Source: Bryobacterales bacterium (GTDB lineage: Bacteria; Acidobacteriota; Terriglobia; Bryobacterales; Bryobacteraceae). From it: a stretch of DNA of 64,000 nt. Of this stretch, positions 28,005 through 38,130 are shown piece by piece (the first letter of the stretch is position 1; every line of letters starts with the position of its first letter). The DNA lies in assembly GCA_003170915.1 (NCBI GenBank), contig PMYB01000127.1, forward strand, positions 45,566 through 109,565, written 5' to 3'. A model generated the notes under the pieces. It was not told where the DNA came from. It saw only the letters and a program-made list of their open reading frames with translations, and searched no databases. The position numbers and the translations under genes are program-made.

Positions 28005-28310
28005 CATCATCGCGTAGCCCGTCCCCTGCCCCCAGCAGTGCAGATGATCGTCCCAGATCACTGCGCAGCGATGTTTCTTTCCTTCTCTGTGTTGTCAGTT
28101 TCCCGCCAGCTTTTAGCCGTCCGCGCCGGAAAAGGATCAAGCCCGCGACAAGGAGCAGCAGGGCCGCGCCCGGCTCAGGGCTTAAAAGCCCCGCCCCGTT
28201 CGCAACCCGGCCGCCCAACCGCCAGGCTGGACTTTTCCGGCAATCGCGGCCCGGCAAGGGACCCGGCGTACTGACAACCACAAGAGGAACGGAAACAAAG
28301 GAGCTGCACA

Positions 28311-28535
28311 ATGACCACAGAAGAACCGATATCCTTCATCGACTACTGGGATGCTGTTGACGCCGCGATGCTCAAATTCTTCGGCATCGACACCGGCGAC
28401 GCAGGCATCGGAGCTGACCGCATCGCCGCAGCGCAGGAAGAAGGCGACACGCCCGAGGATTTCGCCCTCTGGTTTGGCGAAAAATACGGCCTCAAAACTA
28501 TCGCCGAGTGGAAGGCTGAATGGGGGCGCACATGA
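28311..28535 (+). CDS. Hypothetical small acidic protein
   Basis: MTTEEPISFIDYWDAVDAAMLKFFGIDTGDAGIGADRIAAAQEEGDTPEDFALWFGEKYGLKTIAEWKAEWGRT. Confidence 0.5.
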   Translation: MTTEEPISFIDYWDAVDAAMLKFFGIDTGDAGIGADRIAAAQEEGDTPEDFALWFGEKYGLKTIAEWKAEWGRT

Positions 28536-29116
28536 CCTGTACTCTCAAACAGGCGCAGCACCAGTTCGCCCGGAACATCGCCGCGGATCTCCCTGCGAGG
28601 CATCCCCGCCCTCGTCGATAGCGGCAACACGCTCAGTGGTGAACGGTTCGCCAGTGCATGGTCGCCTGCGACGACTGGATTTTGGCTCCAGCATGGCCGC
28701 CTGTTTCCCGAAGCCCCCTCATCCACGACCCAGGAGCGCATCCCTGACGAAGACTCGGTCATGCCCGGCGAGCAGTTGGTGCTCCTGTAGACCCTCCCGG
28801 CAACCGAGCCCGCTCACCGCTCCAGAGCGGGACGGACGTGCAGCCCCGCACACCGCGAGATTGCCGTTTTATCGCGGTTATGTTCCTGCCGTCTTCCGCA
28901 ACCCTTGTCCGTTCCCGTTTGCCACACGGTTTTCTCATAACCTTGCCGCGATCATGGGCCGGTCGGCGTGCCCCGTCAACGGCGCTGCCCGCTCCATTCG
29001 TCCCTGCGGTCCTCCCGTGTTGGCCGTTCCCCTCCGGTGACAGGTCCCTTCATCCCGCCCGGCCTTTCACTGCCCGCGTCATGAGAAACCCCGACGCAAG
29101 GAAAGAGGAACAGACA

Positions 29117-30022
29117 ATGCAGAATACAGAACGGCAGGATATCTACACCCGCATCACCGGAAAAATCGTCGCTTCCCTGGAGGCGGGCGTCCGTCCCTGG
29201 ATCAGGCCATGGAGCGGAGAGAACGCCGCCGGCAGGATCACACGTCCGCTGCGCCACAACGGCATGCCCTATTCCGGCATCAACATCCTGATGCTGTGGG
29301 CCTCGTCGGTCGAACAGGGCTTCGCCTCGCCAAGCTGGATGACCTTCAGGCAGGCGCTTGAGCTGGACGCCCACGTCCGCAAGGGCGAGAAGGGTTCACT
29401 GGTCGTGTATGCCAACTCGATCACGAAGACCGAGCAGAACGATGCCGGGGAGGATGTCGAGCGCGATATCCATTTCCTGAAAGGCTACACAGTTTTCAAC
29501 TGCGACCAAATTGCGGGACTGCCCGAGCACTACTACGTGAAGCCGGAGCCGAAATTCACCGCCGTCGAGCGTATCGGCCACGCCGAGGCGTTTTTCGCGG
29601 CCACCAAAGCCGATATTCGCTACCGGGGCGGCCAGGCTTACTACGCGCAGGGAGCCGACTATATCCAGATGCCGCCGATTGAGAGCTTCCGCGACGCTGA
29701 ATCGTTTTACGCCACGCTCGGTCATGAATGTTGTCACTGGACGAAGCACCCGTCCCGTCTTGAGCGCGATTTCGGACGCAAGAGCTGGGGCGACGAAGGC
29801 TATGCCGCCGAGGAACTCGTCGCCGAACTGGGGTCCGCGTTCCTGTGCGCCGATCTCGAACTCACCCCGGAGGTCCGCGACGATCATGCCTCCTACATCG
29901 CCTCGTGGGCTCAAGTGCTGAAGAACGACAGCCGCGCGATCTTCACCGCAGCCGCCCACGCGCAGCGCGCCGTCGATTTCCTGCACAGGCTCCAGCCGGA
30001 GCGCATAGAGGCCGCCGCTTAA
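29117..30022 (+). CDS. ArdC-like antirestriction / ssDNA-binding and zinc metallopeptidase-like protein
   Basis: QDIYTRITGKIVASLEAGVRPWIRPW N-terminus and ATLGHECCHWTKHPSRL motif typical of ArdC relatives. Confidence 0.92.
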   Translation: MQNTERQDIYTRITGKIVASLEAGVRPWIRPWSGENAAGRITRPLRHNGMPYSGINILMLWASSVEQGFASPSWMTFRQALELDAHVRKGEKGSLVVYANSITKTEQNDAGEDVERDIHFLKGYTVFNCDQIAGLPEHYYVKPEPKFTAVERIGHAEAFFAATKADIRYRGGQAYYAQGADYIQMPPIESFRDAESFYATLGHECCHWTKHPSRLERDFGRKSWGDEGYAAEELVAELGSAFLCADLELTPEVRDDHASYIASWAQVLKNDSRAIFTAAAHAQRAVDFLHRLQPERIEAAA

Positions 30023-30087
30023 TCAAGAGTCTGCCCCCTGCGGTGGCGGGGGGCGGCCTTTTCTGGATCAGGGCGTGTCCGCCGTTC

Positions 30088-30190
30088 CGGATCTACGCGC
30101 TTCGCACCCCGAGCCTGCCCGGCAGCGCCGGAGGCTTCGCCGCGGCAAGTCGTCTCGGCCTGCCGGTAACGATCCCTCACGCGGGAATAC
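30088..30190. repeat. Structured dispersed repeat, copy R3
   Basis: CGCTTCGCACCCCGAGCC…TCTCGGCCTGCCGGTAACGATCCCTCACGC. Confidence 0.6.
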
Positions 30191-30238
30191 AGGTCCGCAA
30201 AATCAAAACTCTATTCTCAGTCGCCCGGTTTTGTGTGT

Positions 30239-33200
30239 TTACGGTCGTCGACTAGCTGGGCTCAAATCAATTTGCAGCTCTGCTACGATCCCAGCCCGTT
30301 CATTTTCGGGAATCTGGGCCAACAGATAGGTAATCAGATCCTCCTGCCGGCTCTGGCCGAAAACCATGCGGTAGATCGCCAGCGCACGACGCAGCCCATA
30401 TAGGCGCTCTACCTCACGACTGAACGGCAACGCGGGAACATGCCGCTCGATTTTTGCGTCGCCGGGAAACAGCCAGTAAGGCACGAGATCATTTTCCTGA
30501 ACCGACCGCCCTGCCCGGCCCAGCTCAAAAACCGTCTCCCACACATCCGAGTCGCCATGGCTCAAAGCCTTGCCGGCAAATGCCGCCGCAACGTTCTTGC
30601 GGACTGCGTGTCCTTTGTAGCGATGTATCCGACCCTCGCGCTGTTCGAGATCAACGGGGTTCGACGGCAGGTTCCAGTGGGTAACGGCGTGACAGTAATG
30701 ATGAAAATCAAGACCCTCCTGCCCGACGGAGGTTGAAACCAGCACAAACGGCCAGAATGGCGAGTTGAACGCCGCGCGCACGCGCTCCTTGCGCGTTGCC
30801 GGAGACGAGCCATCGAAGACGAGTGGCGCTTCTTCGTCCGAGCGTTCATCGCCAAATCGCATGGCGAAGCGAAGGCGCATCGGTTCAGTCTTGATGTTTA
30901 TTTCGCGGGCATACCGAGGCGCTGTGACTTCATCGATGCGCAGCGATGCAGCGCGGATTGTGAGCGCCGCAATGAGCTCCGCACCAATCTTATCCGCTAT
31001 CACCGCTGCCGGCAGCGCGGCAACGCCGAGCGACTCCCGGAGCAGATGCGCGTATTCATCAAGCACGGCCTGGAGCCCGCCCGCATGCGCGTATTCCAGA
31101 ACACGTTCCCAGTAAGGCTCGCCTCGAAATTCCGAGCGGACGGCTTCGATGACCTCGGCGTGGTTGAAAAGGCTGAGAAAGGATCTTCCCGAGCGTGCCG
31201 CGATGTCACGCAGAGGCAGGCAGGTCGCGGGGTCAGTACGGCTTGCACGCGCGTAGGCGCGCATCGCAGCCGTTGCAGGAGCGGCCGAGGCCGCGAGGGC
31301 CAGAACATTGAAGAGATCGTCCGGGGGCGTGCCGAGATGGTCTTTCCCGCTAAGAATGGAATCGAGTGTCTCCTTCGCCTTCTCGACATGGCTGGACCAG
31401 CCGTCGTCTTCGTCTCCCGCTTCCGTGCCGGCCCATATCTGCGCCAGCTCCGAGCGCTCCCACCATTCCTGCGCCGCGAACGGGAACTCCGCGAAGTCAA
31501 GCAGCATCGGCGCAATCCAGTACCACCGATCATCGGTGTTGGTGGTCGGCTCCTGAACGATCCCGAGCTTTCCAATCAAGCCCTTTATGCGAACGGTGAA
31601 CTGCGCGAGCACCTCTGCCGCCGTCAGACGGGTGCCCCGCGCCAACTCTCGCGGGTCGCAGTGGCGCGCAAACGCAAGACAGGGGTAGATGAGCAAAAGC
31701 ACAGGCAGACCGGTAAGACGGTTGTCCGATATCGTGAACCGCAACAATCCGCGCTGCTTTTTCCAATCGTCCTGCGTCAACTGAGCACGGGGATGGGACG
31801 CCCGCATCATGCGCCGCTCCGCTTCGTACGAAACGAGCGACGCTACGGCGCGCGGAACCATGTGCCAGGCGGAAAAGACCAGCCGTTTTGTCACACTGGC
31901 CAATTCCGGCGCGGCAAACGGCCCCTCAGGAGCGTAGTAGCCAAGCGACGGCGGCATCCAGAGCAGCCGCCACATCCCGCGATCGACGGTTTCAGAGAGT
32001 AGCTCGCGCAGACGCGGATTCGCGGGTTCGACCGGCTTGTAGGTGCGCGCGCACTCCAGATCGAGAAATGTCTCCGGGAACTCCCGTACGAGGCCCACCA
32101 TCTTGCCTTTTTCGGGCGCATCCCTGAAGGCCCGCTTCAGGGCATAGTTATCCATGAAATTAAACAGGTACGGCGCCGACTTCCAATATTCGACGACATC
32201 TCCCTCGTCCACCGTGTCGGCAACGCGCTGTGCGCCCAGAAACGCCCGAACATCGACGGCATGGAGCGAAGCGTCGGCCGGCGGCGCGTCCAGGAGCATT
32301 CCGCCGCGCATGTTCGACGACGCGAGGCGTTCCGTGCGCGCCATCACCCGGCACAGACGCTGCTGGAGCGCGGTTTTTGCTTTCCGCAGTCGCGTCAGCC
32401 CGTCTTGCGTCATCACGGCGGGCAGAGCAGCGCGATATTCCGCCAATATCTCCTTGCAGCCGTCCGCGTCGCTGTTTTCCAGAAAACGCAATAATTCAAG
32501 GAAATCACCGTAGTGATCGTCACCGGTCTCATGATGAAGACTCAGACCGCGATACGGCGTGGCCGAGAGCAGAAGAACGCGGGAGCCCTGGCCCGCCTCC
32601 GAATCAAACAGGCCGCGCGCAAGGTCGCCCGCGTCCGAATCTTCTTTCAGGAGATGTTTGAAACGCTGAAACTCATCCAGAATGATTAAATCCGGCTCCA
32701 GTGTCGCGATACAAACGCGAGCGAGCAACCGTCGCAACTCGCCGATCCACCGCGTCCGCAACTTGGGTGCGTCCGGCGGCACCACAGAGTTGATCCGGCA
32801 GAATATGCCGCGCAACTCTTCGAAGCGCGTGCGCAAGTCCGGCTTCCCGGCGGCTACATCTTCCTGCACCTGCTTCGCCAGGACGGAAACAAACTCATCC
32901 GCAATCTGCTTATTCAGTTTCTCGAAGTCAAACGCATCCAATCCCCGCTTGAAGGGAGCCGTCCCCGCATAATCCTGCATCACGTAAACCGAAGCCCGTG
33001 AGCCGTGTATTCCCCATGCGCGATCGAGCAGCCAGTAAAGCAGAACCCGTTCATCGATGCGCCCGCCGCCGCCGGTCTGCTCGAAGGACGTAGCGGGGGT
33101 CAGCGCCACGAAGTTGACGCGATGGCTTCGGAGGTCCTGCATTTGCAGCGGCAGCAAGGTCAGGCGCGTTGCCTGCGCTGCTTCCTCGCATCCCGGTATT

Positions 33201-33484
33201 TTGAGGCGGTCTATGTTTTGGCGGGCGATGTCCGCGTTCGAACAGATATAGATCACATCAATGCGGCGCGATTTGTTGCGCAACACTTCATCCCAAAGGT
33301 GGTCAATTGTTCGCGCAATCACGCCGCGTGCGACGAGGGTCTTGCCCAATCCCACTTCGTCGGCGACGAGAAACCGCCGCGTCGGGTCCGGCCCGTAGAA
33401 CCGGTCAAAAACATAGTTGACCGTCGCCGTCTGAAAATCCTTCAGGCCTGCGAGAGCCGACGATGTGTCAGGGCGCGTGCTCAT
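30239..33484 (-). CDS. SNF2/SF2-type helicase
   Basis: FLVADEVGLGKTLVARGV (Walker A), DLIILDEFQRF (Walker B), GQEGLDFHHYCHAVTHWNLPSNPVDLEQREGRIHRYKGHA (motifs V/VI). Confidence 0.9.
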   Translation of the reverse strand: MSTRPDTSSALAGLKDFQTATVNYVFDRFYGPDPTRRFLVADEVGLGKTLVARGVIARTIDHLWDEVLRNKSRRIDVIYICSNADIARQNIDRLKIPGCEEAAQATRLTLLPLQMQDLRSHRVNFVALTPATSFEQTGGGGRIDERVLLYWLLDRAWGIHGSRASVYVMQDYAGTAPFKRGLDAFDFEKLNKQIADEFVSVLAKQVQEDVAAGKPDLRTRFEELRGIFCRINSVVPPDAPKLRTRWIGELRRLLARVCIATLEPDLIILDEFQRFKHLLKEDSDAGDLARGLFDSEAGQGSRVLLLSATPYRGLSLHHETGDDHYGDFLELLRFLENSDADGCKEILAEYRAALPAVMTQDGLTRLRKAKTALQQRLCRVMARTERLASSNMRGGMLLDAPPADASLHAVDVRAFLGAQRVADTVDEGDVVEYWKSAPYLFNFMDNYALKRAFRDAPEKGKMVGLVREFPETFLDLECARTYKPVEPANPRLRELLSETVDRGMWRLLWMPPSLGYYAPEGPFAAPELASVTKRLVFSAWHMVPRAVASLVSYEAERRMMRASHPRAQLTQDDWKKQRGLLRFTISDNRLTGLPVLLLIYPCLAFARHCDPRELARGTRLTAAEVLAQFTVRIKGLIGKLGIVQEPTTNTDDRWYWIAPMLLDFAEFPFAAQEWWERSELAQIWAGTEAGDEDDGWSSHVEKAKETLDSILSGKDHLGTPPDDLFNVLALAASAAPATAAMRAYARASRTDPATCLPLRDIAARSGRSFLSLFNHAEVIEAVRSEFRGEPYWERVLEYAHAGGLQAVLDEYAHLLRESLGVAALPAAVIADKIGAELIAALTIRAASLRIDEVTAPRYAREINIKTEPMRLRFAMRFGDERSDEEAPLVFDGSSPATRKERVRAAFNSPFWPFVLVSTSVGQEGLDFHHYCHAVTHWNLPSNPVDLEQREGRIHRYKGHAVRKNVAAAFAGKALSHGDSDVWETVFELGRAGRSVQENDLVPYWLFPGDAKIERHVPALPFSREVERLYGLRRALAIYRMVFGQSRQEDLITYLLAQIPENERAGIVAELQIDLSPASRRP

Positions 33485-35322
33485 TTTGCCATCGCCTGCC
33501 GGGCGGCATCCCAGATGGGACCCCATATTTTCTGGAAATCGTCGCTGAGCAGCTCCGAACTCCCCTGCTGCTTCCGGAGAACGTCTAGCAGAGATTCGAC
33601 GCGTTCGAGTTGCGCCGGACTGCGATGAAGGGCGCGAAGCATCGTTTCCAGCAAATAGGGATTCTGTGAGCCGCGTTCCGAACCGTCCCCCGGAGACTTG
33701 AGCAACCGGCGCAGATCGCCGGAAGAAGCGGCCGCTTCATCGCCACAGGCAAGGAGGAAGAGGATATAGCGGAGCAATTGATCGCGGTTCTCGATCAGCG
33801 AACGCACAACCCGATCCTGCCGGTCTTCCGGCGCGCCATGGAGCGGAAGATTCATGACAAACACTGCGTTGCGCTCCGTCTCATCGATTTTCGCGGTAAT
33901 AGAAAAGGCAATGAGAGGCGTCAGCCCCCCGTACGATAGCCGGGGAAACACGATTGATTTGCCGAGTGCCTGACCCCGCTCCGCTTGCTGTGTTATCGGC
34001 CATGCACGCGTCTCGACCGCCGCACTTGGCCAACGTGGCGCGCTCCCCCACTCAAGCCTCATATCAAACAGGTCTTTTTCATCCGCAGCGGTGACGATCA
34101 GCCGGGGACTCGCCGCGGCTATCGCTCGCTTCATGGCCTGGAGCAGGTCGTCGAGCTTCTGCGCCGTCGCGTCGACCGGCACAGACGGCGCGTTCACGTC
34201 GTATGTCTTGAGAAGGTCCGCAAAAGTCGTCTCACCCTTCACTTGCTGGAGAAACTGCTCAACCCCGAACCGGCTCTTCTTGCCCACGAGTTCGACCATG
34301 AACTCGACGTTGTGCTCCAAGGCAGGGACGGTCGCATTGAACGAGCCGCTGAATATGCTAGCGTCCCAGCCGCGGTCAATGACGAAGAGCTTCGCGTGCA
34401 GGCCCTCCAGCACTTCATCTTTTCCAGACGGGGCATCATCATCATCAGACTCATCGACAAGTTCTGGCGCCAGATAGCTGACGCTCTTGCAACGCTGCAA
34501 GGTCTTTTGTGGCAGTTCCTGCAGACACTCGGAACGGGATACCAGATGCGTCTCGCCGGTGTGATCCAGGAAATCATCCACAACGGAATTTGAGATGAAA
34601 GGCGAAACGATCAATGCCTTGTCTTGTCGCGCCCCGAAGGGCGCAACGGTTCTTCCGTCCAGTCCCGCGACCCAGAAGCGGCATTGGTGTTCATCGAAGC
34701 CGTCAGGCCAAGTGAAACGCACCCGCCGCAGTTCGTCCGCAATCTTCTCCACCCCCTGACGACGCCCGCGCGGCAGCGGGCGCAGGGCGAGACCGGGCAG
34801 CGCCGCTACCAGATCGCCGAGAGGATGATTGACCGCGATGGCATTCGAGCGGTCTGTCAGTTCGCCATCGAGCGCGACAACAGTGTCCCAGCAACGGTCG
34901 AAAGTCAGGTTGCGGCTCAGGCAGAGGACGCGGTAGCGGATCGCGCCATCGCCGGCAATGAAGCGCAGCGCCCATACCTTCGGGTGAAACACGCCATCCG
35001 CGTCGGGCGCCTCCACATCGTAGATGCATGGTTCCAGGAACGTGACCAGAGGCGGATACTTGCGAGGCAACCGGATTTGCCCGCTCTGGCAGAAGATCGT
35101 GAATCGATCCCCATAGCGCCTTAATGCTTCCAGCAAGGCCAGCGGATCGGCAACCAGTTCGCCGTCCTCGTGCTCCCAGTCGAAGAAGGCGAACGAGAGC
35201 GGGAGCATCAGCGCACTGATGAGATCGAGCGAATACGTGGTGCCGACGGCAACGTCGAGCGTGCAGCCAGCCGGAGGACGGAGCAGCTCCAGCAAATGTT
35301 GTCTCTCGTCCGGCCTAAGCAT
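33481..35322 (-). CDS. Phospholipase D-like (HKD) domain protein
   Basis: HAKLFVIDRGWDASIFSGSFNATVPALEHNVEF (HxKx4D…GSFN). Confidence 0.85.
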   Translation of the reverse strand: MLRPDERQHLLELLRPPAGCTLDVAVGTTYSLDLISALMLPLSFAFFDWEHEDGELVADPLALLEALRRYGDRFTIFCQSGQIRLPRKYPPLVTFLEPCIYDVEAPDADGVFHPKVWALRFIAGDGAIRYRVLCLSRNLTFDRCWDTVVALDGELTDRSNAIAVNHPLGDLVAALPGLALRPLPRGRRQGVEKIADELRRVRFTWPDGFDEHQCRFWVAGLDGRTVAPFGARQDKALIVSPFISNSVVDDFLDHTGETHLVSRSECLQELPQKTLQRCKSVSYLAPELVDESDDDDAPSGKDEVLEGLHAKLFVIDRGWDASIFSGSFNATVPALEHNVEFMVELVGKKSRFGVEQFLQQVKGETTFADLLKTYDVNAPSVPVDATAQKLDDLLQAMKRAIAAASPRLIVTAADEKDLFDMRLEWGSAPRWPSAAVETRAWPITQQAERGQALGKSIVFPRLSYGGLTPLIAFSITAKIDETERNAVFVMNLPLHGAPEDRQDRVVRSLIENRDQLLRYILFLLACGDEAAASSGDLRRLLKSPGDGSERGSQNPYLLETMLRALHRSPAQLERVESLLDVLRKQQGSSELLSDDFQKIWGPIWDAARQAMAK

Positions 35323-36556
35323 CGGGTGCCTCCAGGCCATCGAAAATGTCTCCGAGCAATCGCTGGCTTATGAACCACCTGAATTCCAGCTGGGCCGTGC
35401 CGGAATCGCCAGTCCACAGTTCCTGTGCGCGGGGATTGTCTATGCGGGCCAGGCTCTTTTTCAGCCGGCGTTCACGGTCGCGAATCAACAGACGGGCGGC
35501 TGGATCATCGCGCAGGCGCACTGCATCGCCCGCCAAGGCGAGGTCCCACCAGGTATTGATGAATTCGTGGGTAGGGCCGGTAATCCGCGGATTGACAGAA
35601 CGGACCAGTTCCCAGAAACGCTCCCTTTTCCAGTGCGCCAGCACACGGGAGCGCGCAGACAGCGATTTCGCCCACTCTGCGAAACTTCGACGATACTTCG
35701 CAACGCCCTCGTCCCAGTGGGCCTGTTCCGCCAGAATCAGATTGTAAAGCAAAGGCGCGCCGTGCATGGCCTCCGAGAAATTCTGCGCGTGATCGAGTAT
35801 TTCGCGTATTTTCGGCGGCAATTTGGCGCAATGCGGGTGCTCCCACGCGAACGACACATCGTCGTTGCGTCGCCGCTGCGCGACCAGCTCTGCAAGCAGC
35901 GAGCCGGAGCAAGCCGGGCTCAGGCGGATGCGCTCGGCGAGATATTCCGCTTCGCTGCGCGTCAGGCTCAAGGAACACTCTTTCGGGAAATCATCCGGCG
36001 GCGGGACTATCCCTGCGTGCCAGTTCGGTGAAATGAGATCGTCGTGCTCGGCATCACGCTCCGACGCGCGTCCCCCCTGCCGCGTGAGCTGCACATAATA
36101 CCGATCGAGGCTGCGGTGATACTGGACCTGCGCTCCCCTGAAGGATCGAATCCCCCATACACTGAGCCCCTGCCAATAAACACTGCTCGGAAGCCGTTTG
36201 AGGGTAGTCTTCGCCAGCTTGCCGATATTCCCGTCGTTGTCATCCGACCGCTCTATGGGCTCAACAAGGTTTAGCTCCGCCTGCCGCGCGCGCGCTGCTA
36301 TCTCTCTCGATCCGACGCGCAGTCTTTCCAGCCTCTGATACGCCCAAGGGACGAGAAGAAAGTACCGCGCTCGGGTCATGATCGTGCTCGTACCGGGGAA
36401 GAGCATGTCGGCGAACGCGTCACGCACGGAGCCAACGCCAAGCTCGTCGCGCGTGTCGTGTTCTCTGAAAAGATCGACGACATCGAGCATCTTCCGACGC
36501 TCACGCTCCGAGTAATCCAACCAGACAAACGCCGACATCATGCTGCCGTCTCTCAT
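35315..36556 (-). CDS. DUF6361-like protein
   Basis: FVWLDYSERERRKMLDVVDLFREHDTRDELGVGSVRDAFADMLFPGTSTIMTRARYFLLVPWAYQRLER pattern; ATG overlaps the Fic stop as ATGA. Confidence 0.75.
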   Translation of the reverse strand: MRDGSMMSAFVWLDYSERERRKMLDVVDLFREHDTRDELGVGSVRDAFADMLFPGTSTIMTRARYFLLVPWAYQRLERLRVGSREIAARARQAELNLVEPIERSDDNDGNIGKLAKTTLKRLPSSVYWQGLSVWGIRSFRGAQVQYHRSLDRYYVQLTRQGGRASERDAEHDDLISPNWHAGIVPPPDDFPKECSLSLTRSEAEYLAERIRLSPACSGSLLAELVAQRRRNDDVSFAWEHPHCAKLPPKIREILDHAQNFSEAMHGAPLLYNLILAEQAHWDEGVAKYRRSFAEWAKSLSARSRVLAHWKRERFWELVRSVNPRITGPTHEFINTWWDLALAGDAVRLRDDPAARLLIRDRERRLKKSLARIDNPRAQELWTGDSGTAQLEFRWFISQRLLGDIFDGLEAPDA

Positions 36557-38118
36557 GAAGAAGCCTTTGGGACCGCAGGCAGCGGTTCGCCGGCTAGTCC
36601 TTTCTCCACCAGACCGGCCAGAAGATTTGTAAAGGGAACAATATCCTCGCCGACACTCGCTTTTTCGAGGGCCTCCATGTAAATCGTGCGGTCGCCGACG
36701 GGTATGACTGTCCACGGATATCCGCCCGACGCCAGCATCAGATTCATCAGAAAGCGCCCCATGCGACCGTTCCCATCCATATAGGGATGGATATACACGA
36801 ACACAAAATGCCCCAGGACAACCCTCACCGCCGGGTCTTTTTCCTCGCGCAGCAGCTCGAAGAATGCGGGCATGGCATCCCTCACCGCCTCGCGGTTCAG
36901 CGGCACATGCATGGACCGGCGAATGTAAACCTGCCCGTTGCGATAGCCGGCAAGGTCGGCGGGTTTCAGCAAGCCGGCCGTCACGCTCGGGGCAAACATT
37001 TCCCGGTACCACGTTCCGTGATCTTCATCCGCGACCAGGCCCGGATTGTCGCCATGCAGAACCCTGCCGACGCTTTTCTGGACAGCCTGATAGGCCTGCC
37101 AGTACCCGCGCGCAGCCATGGCGTTCCGCTGGTGCCTGTCCTCTTCATTCTTATCCGGGTTCCATTTGCCGCCGCGGACCCGTTCGATCAGCTCGGTGCT
37201 GACGCGGTATCCCTCGATCGACAGCGAATGATAGGCGTCGGTCACGTAAGCCTCGCCGACGCGTTTCATGTAAGCGCTGATATTGCGCGGGAGGCCCGGA
37301 GCCTTCGGGAATCGGTCGATGACGGGTTCGCGCATCTTCTGCCACAACAGCCGTATGCGATTCACGTAAGGAGATGTCTCGCGGGCGGGCAGAGCGAGGG
37401 ACGGTTTGTCCGTGAAGGGGTCGTTTTCACGCACATCGTACCCCGCAGCCGACATTGTCCTCGTAATATCGTCCGCGATGCGGTCACGTCCGCTGTTGCG
37501 GAAGGCACCGGCAAGGCGGCCGGCAATCGTGCTGTGCCCTCCTTCCAGTAACCGGGCAAGAAGGCCGGAGGCATCGCGGATCGTCGCCAACGCTGCGCGA
37601 ACGTCTGTCGAGTTGCGGGAAAAATGGTTCGGCGAACACTCAATCAGCGCCGATTCCACCGAGAAAACGCGCAGACCTTCCTTTTCCTCCGCGTCGCCTG
37701 CTGCGGGCAATGCGGCACGAAGATCCAGCAGCGACGTGCCATGCGGAAGGCTGGTGACTTTGTTGCGGGCTTTGGGGGACCTCACGACCAGTTGCCGGGG
37801 CACCGTCCAGTTGCCTGCATGAAGAGAGAGCGATTGTTCCGGCGAGAGGCACCAGTTCTTGCCAAAGCGCTCTTCCAGATAGACGGCCGAAAAACGCCAG
37901 AACGACGCATACCAGGCCGTGCTCTCCCCCTTCACTTCATCCGGGCGGCTCGGGATATACCAGCCTTTCATGACCTCCTGCAGGAAGCCGTTTGCGAGCA
38001 GACGCTCCCGATGGGTCCGCGTCAGATCCATCGACCTTATCGCTGCCGCCCCGTTGGAACTCTGGAGCTTGCTGAGCATTTCCAGAGACTGCGCGAGCTT
38101 TTCTGACGGCGCCGGCAT
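36553..38118 (-). CDS. Fic family protein with N-terminal wHTH-like region
   Basis: FVYIHPYMDGNGRMGRFLMNLML Fic motif; SLSIEGYRVS inhibitory-type motif; HRERLLANGFLQEVMKGWYIPSRPDE AbiEi-like wHTH; SD GAGGA before ATG 38118. Confidence 0.9.
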   Translation of the reverse strand: MPAPSEKLAQSLEMLSKLQSSNGAAAIRSMDLTRTHRERLLANGFLQEVMKGWYIPSRPDEVKGESTAWYASFWRFSAVYLEERFGKNWCLSPEQSLSLHAGNWTVPRQLVVRSPKARNKVTSLPHGTSLLDLRAALPAAGDAEEKEGLRVFSVESALIECSPNHFSRNSTDVRAALATIRDASGLLARLLEGGHSTIAGRLAGAFRNSGRDRIADDITRTMSAAGYDVRENDPFTDKPSLALPARETSPYVNRIRLLWQKMREPVIDRFPKAPGLPRNISAYMKRVGEAYVTDAYHSLSIEGYRVSTELIERVRGGKWNPDKNEEDRHQRNAMAARGYWQAYQAVQKSVGRVLHGDNPGLVADEDHGTWYREMFAPSVTAGLLKPADLAGYRNGQVYIRRSMHVPLNREAVRDAMPAFFELLREEKDPAVRVVLGHFVFVYIHPYMDGNGRMGRFLMNLMLASGGYPWTVIPVGDRTIYMEALEKASVGEDIVPFTNLLAGLVEKGLAGEPLPAVPKASS

Positions 38119-38130
38119 AGTGTCCTCACG

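Noticed and set aside
31046-32002. Plus-strand 318-aa ORF opposite the SF2 helicase
   Set aside because: No motifs and antisense to conserved helicase sequence.
30239-35322. Calling the helicase plus PLD pair DISARM
   Set aside because: No DrmB (DUF1998), DrmA or DISARM methylase in the operon; partners are Fic and DUF6361 instead.
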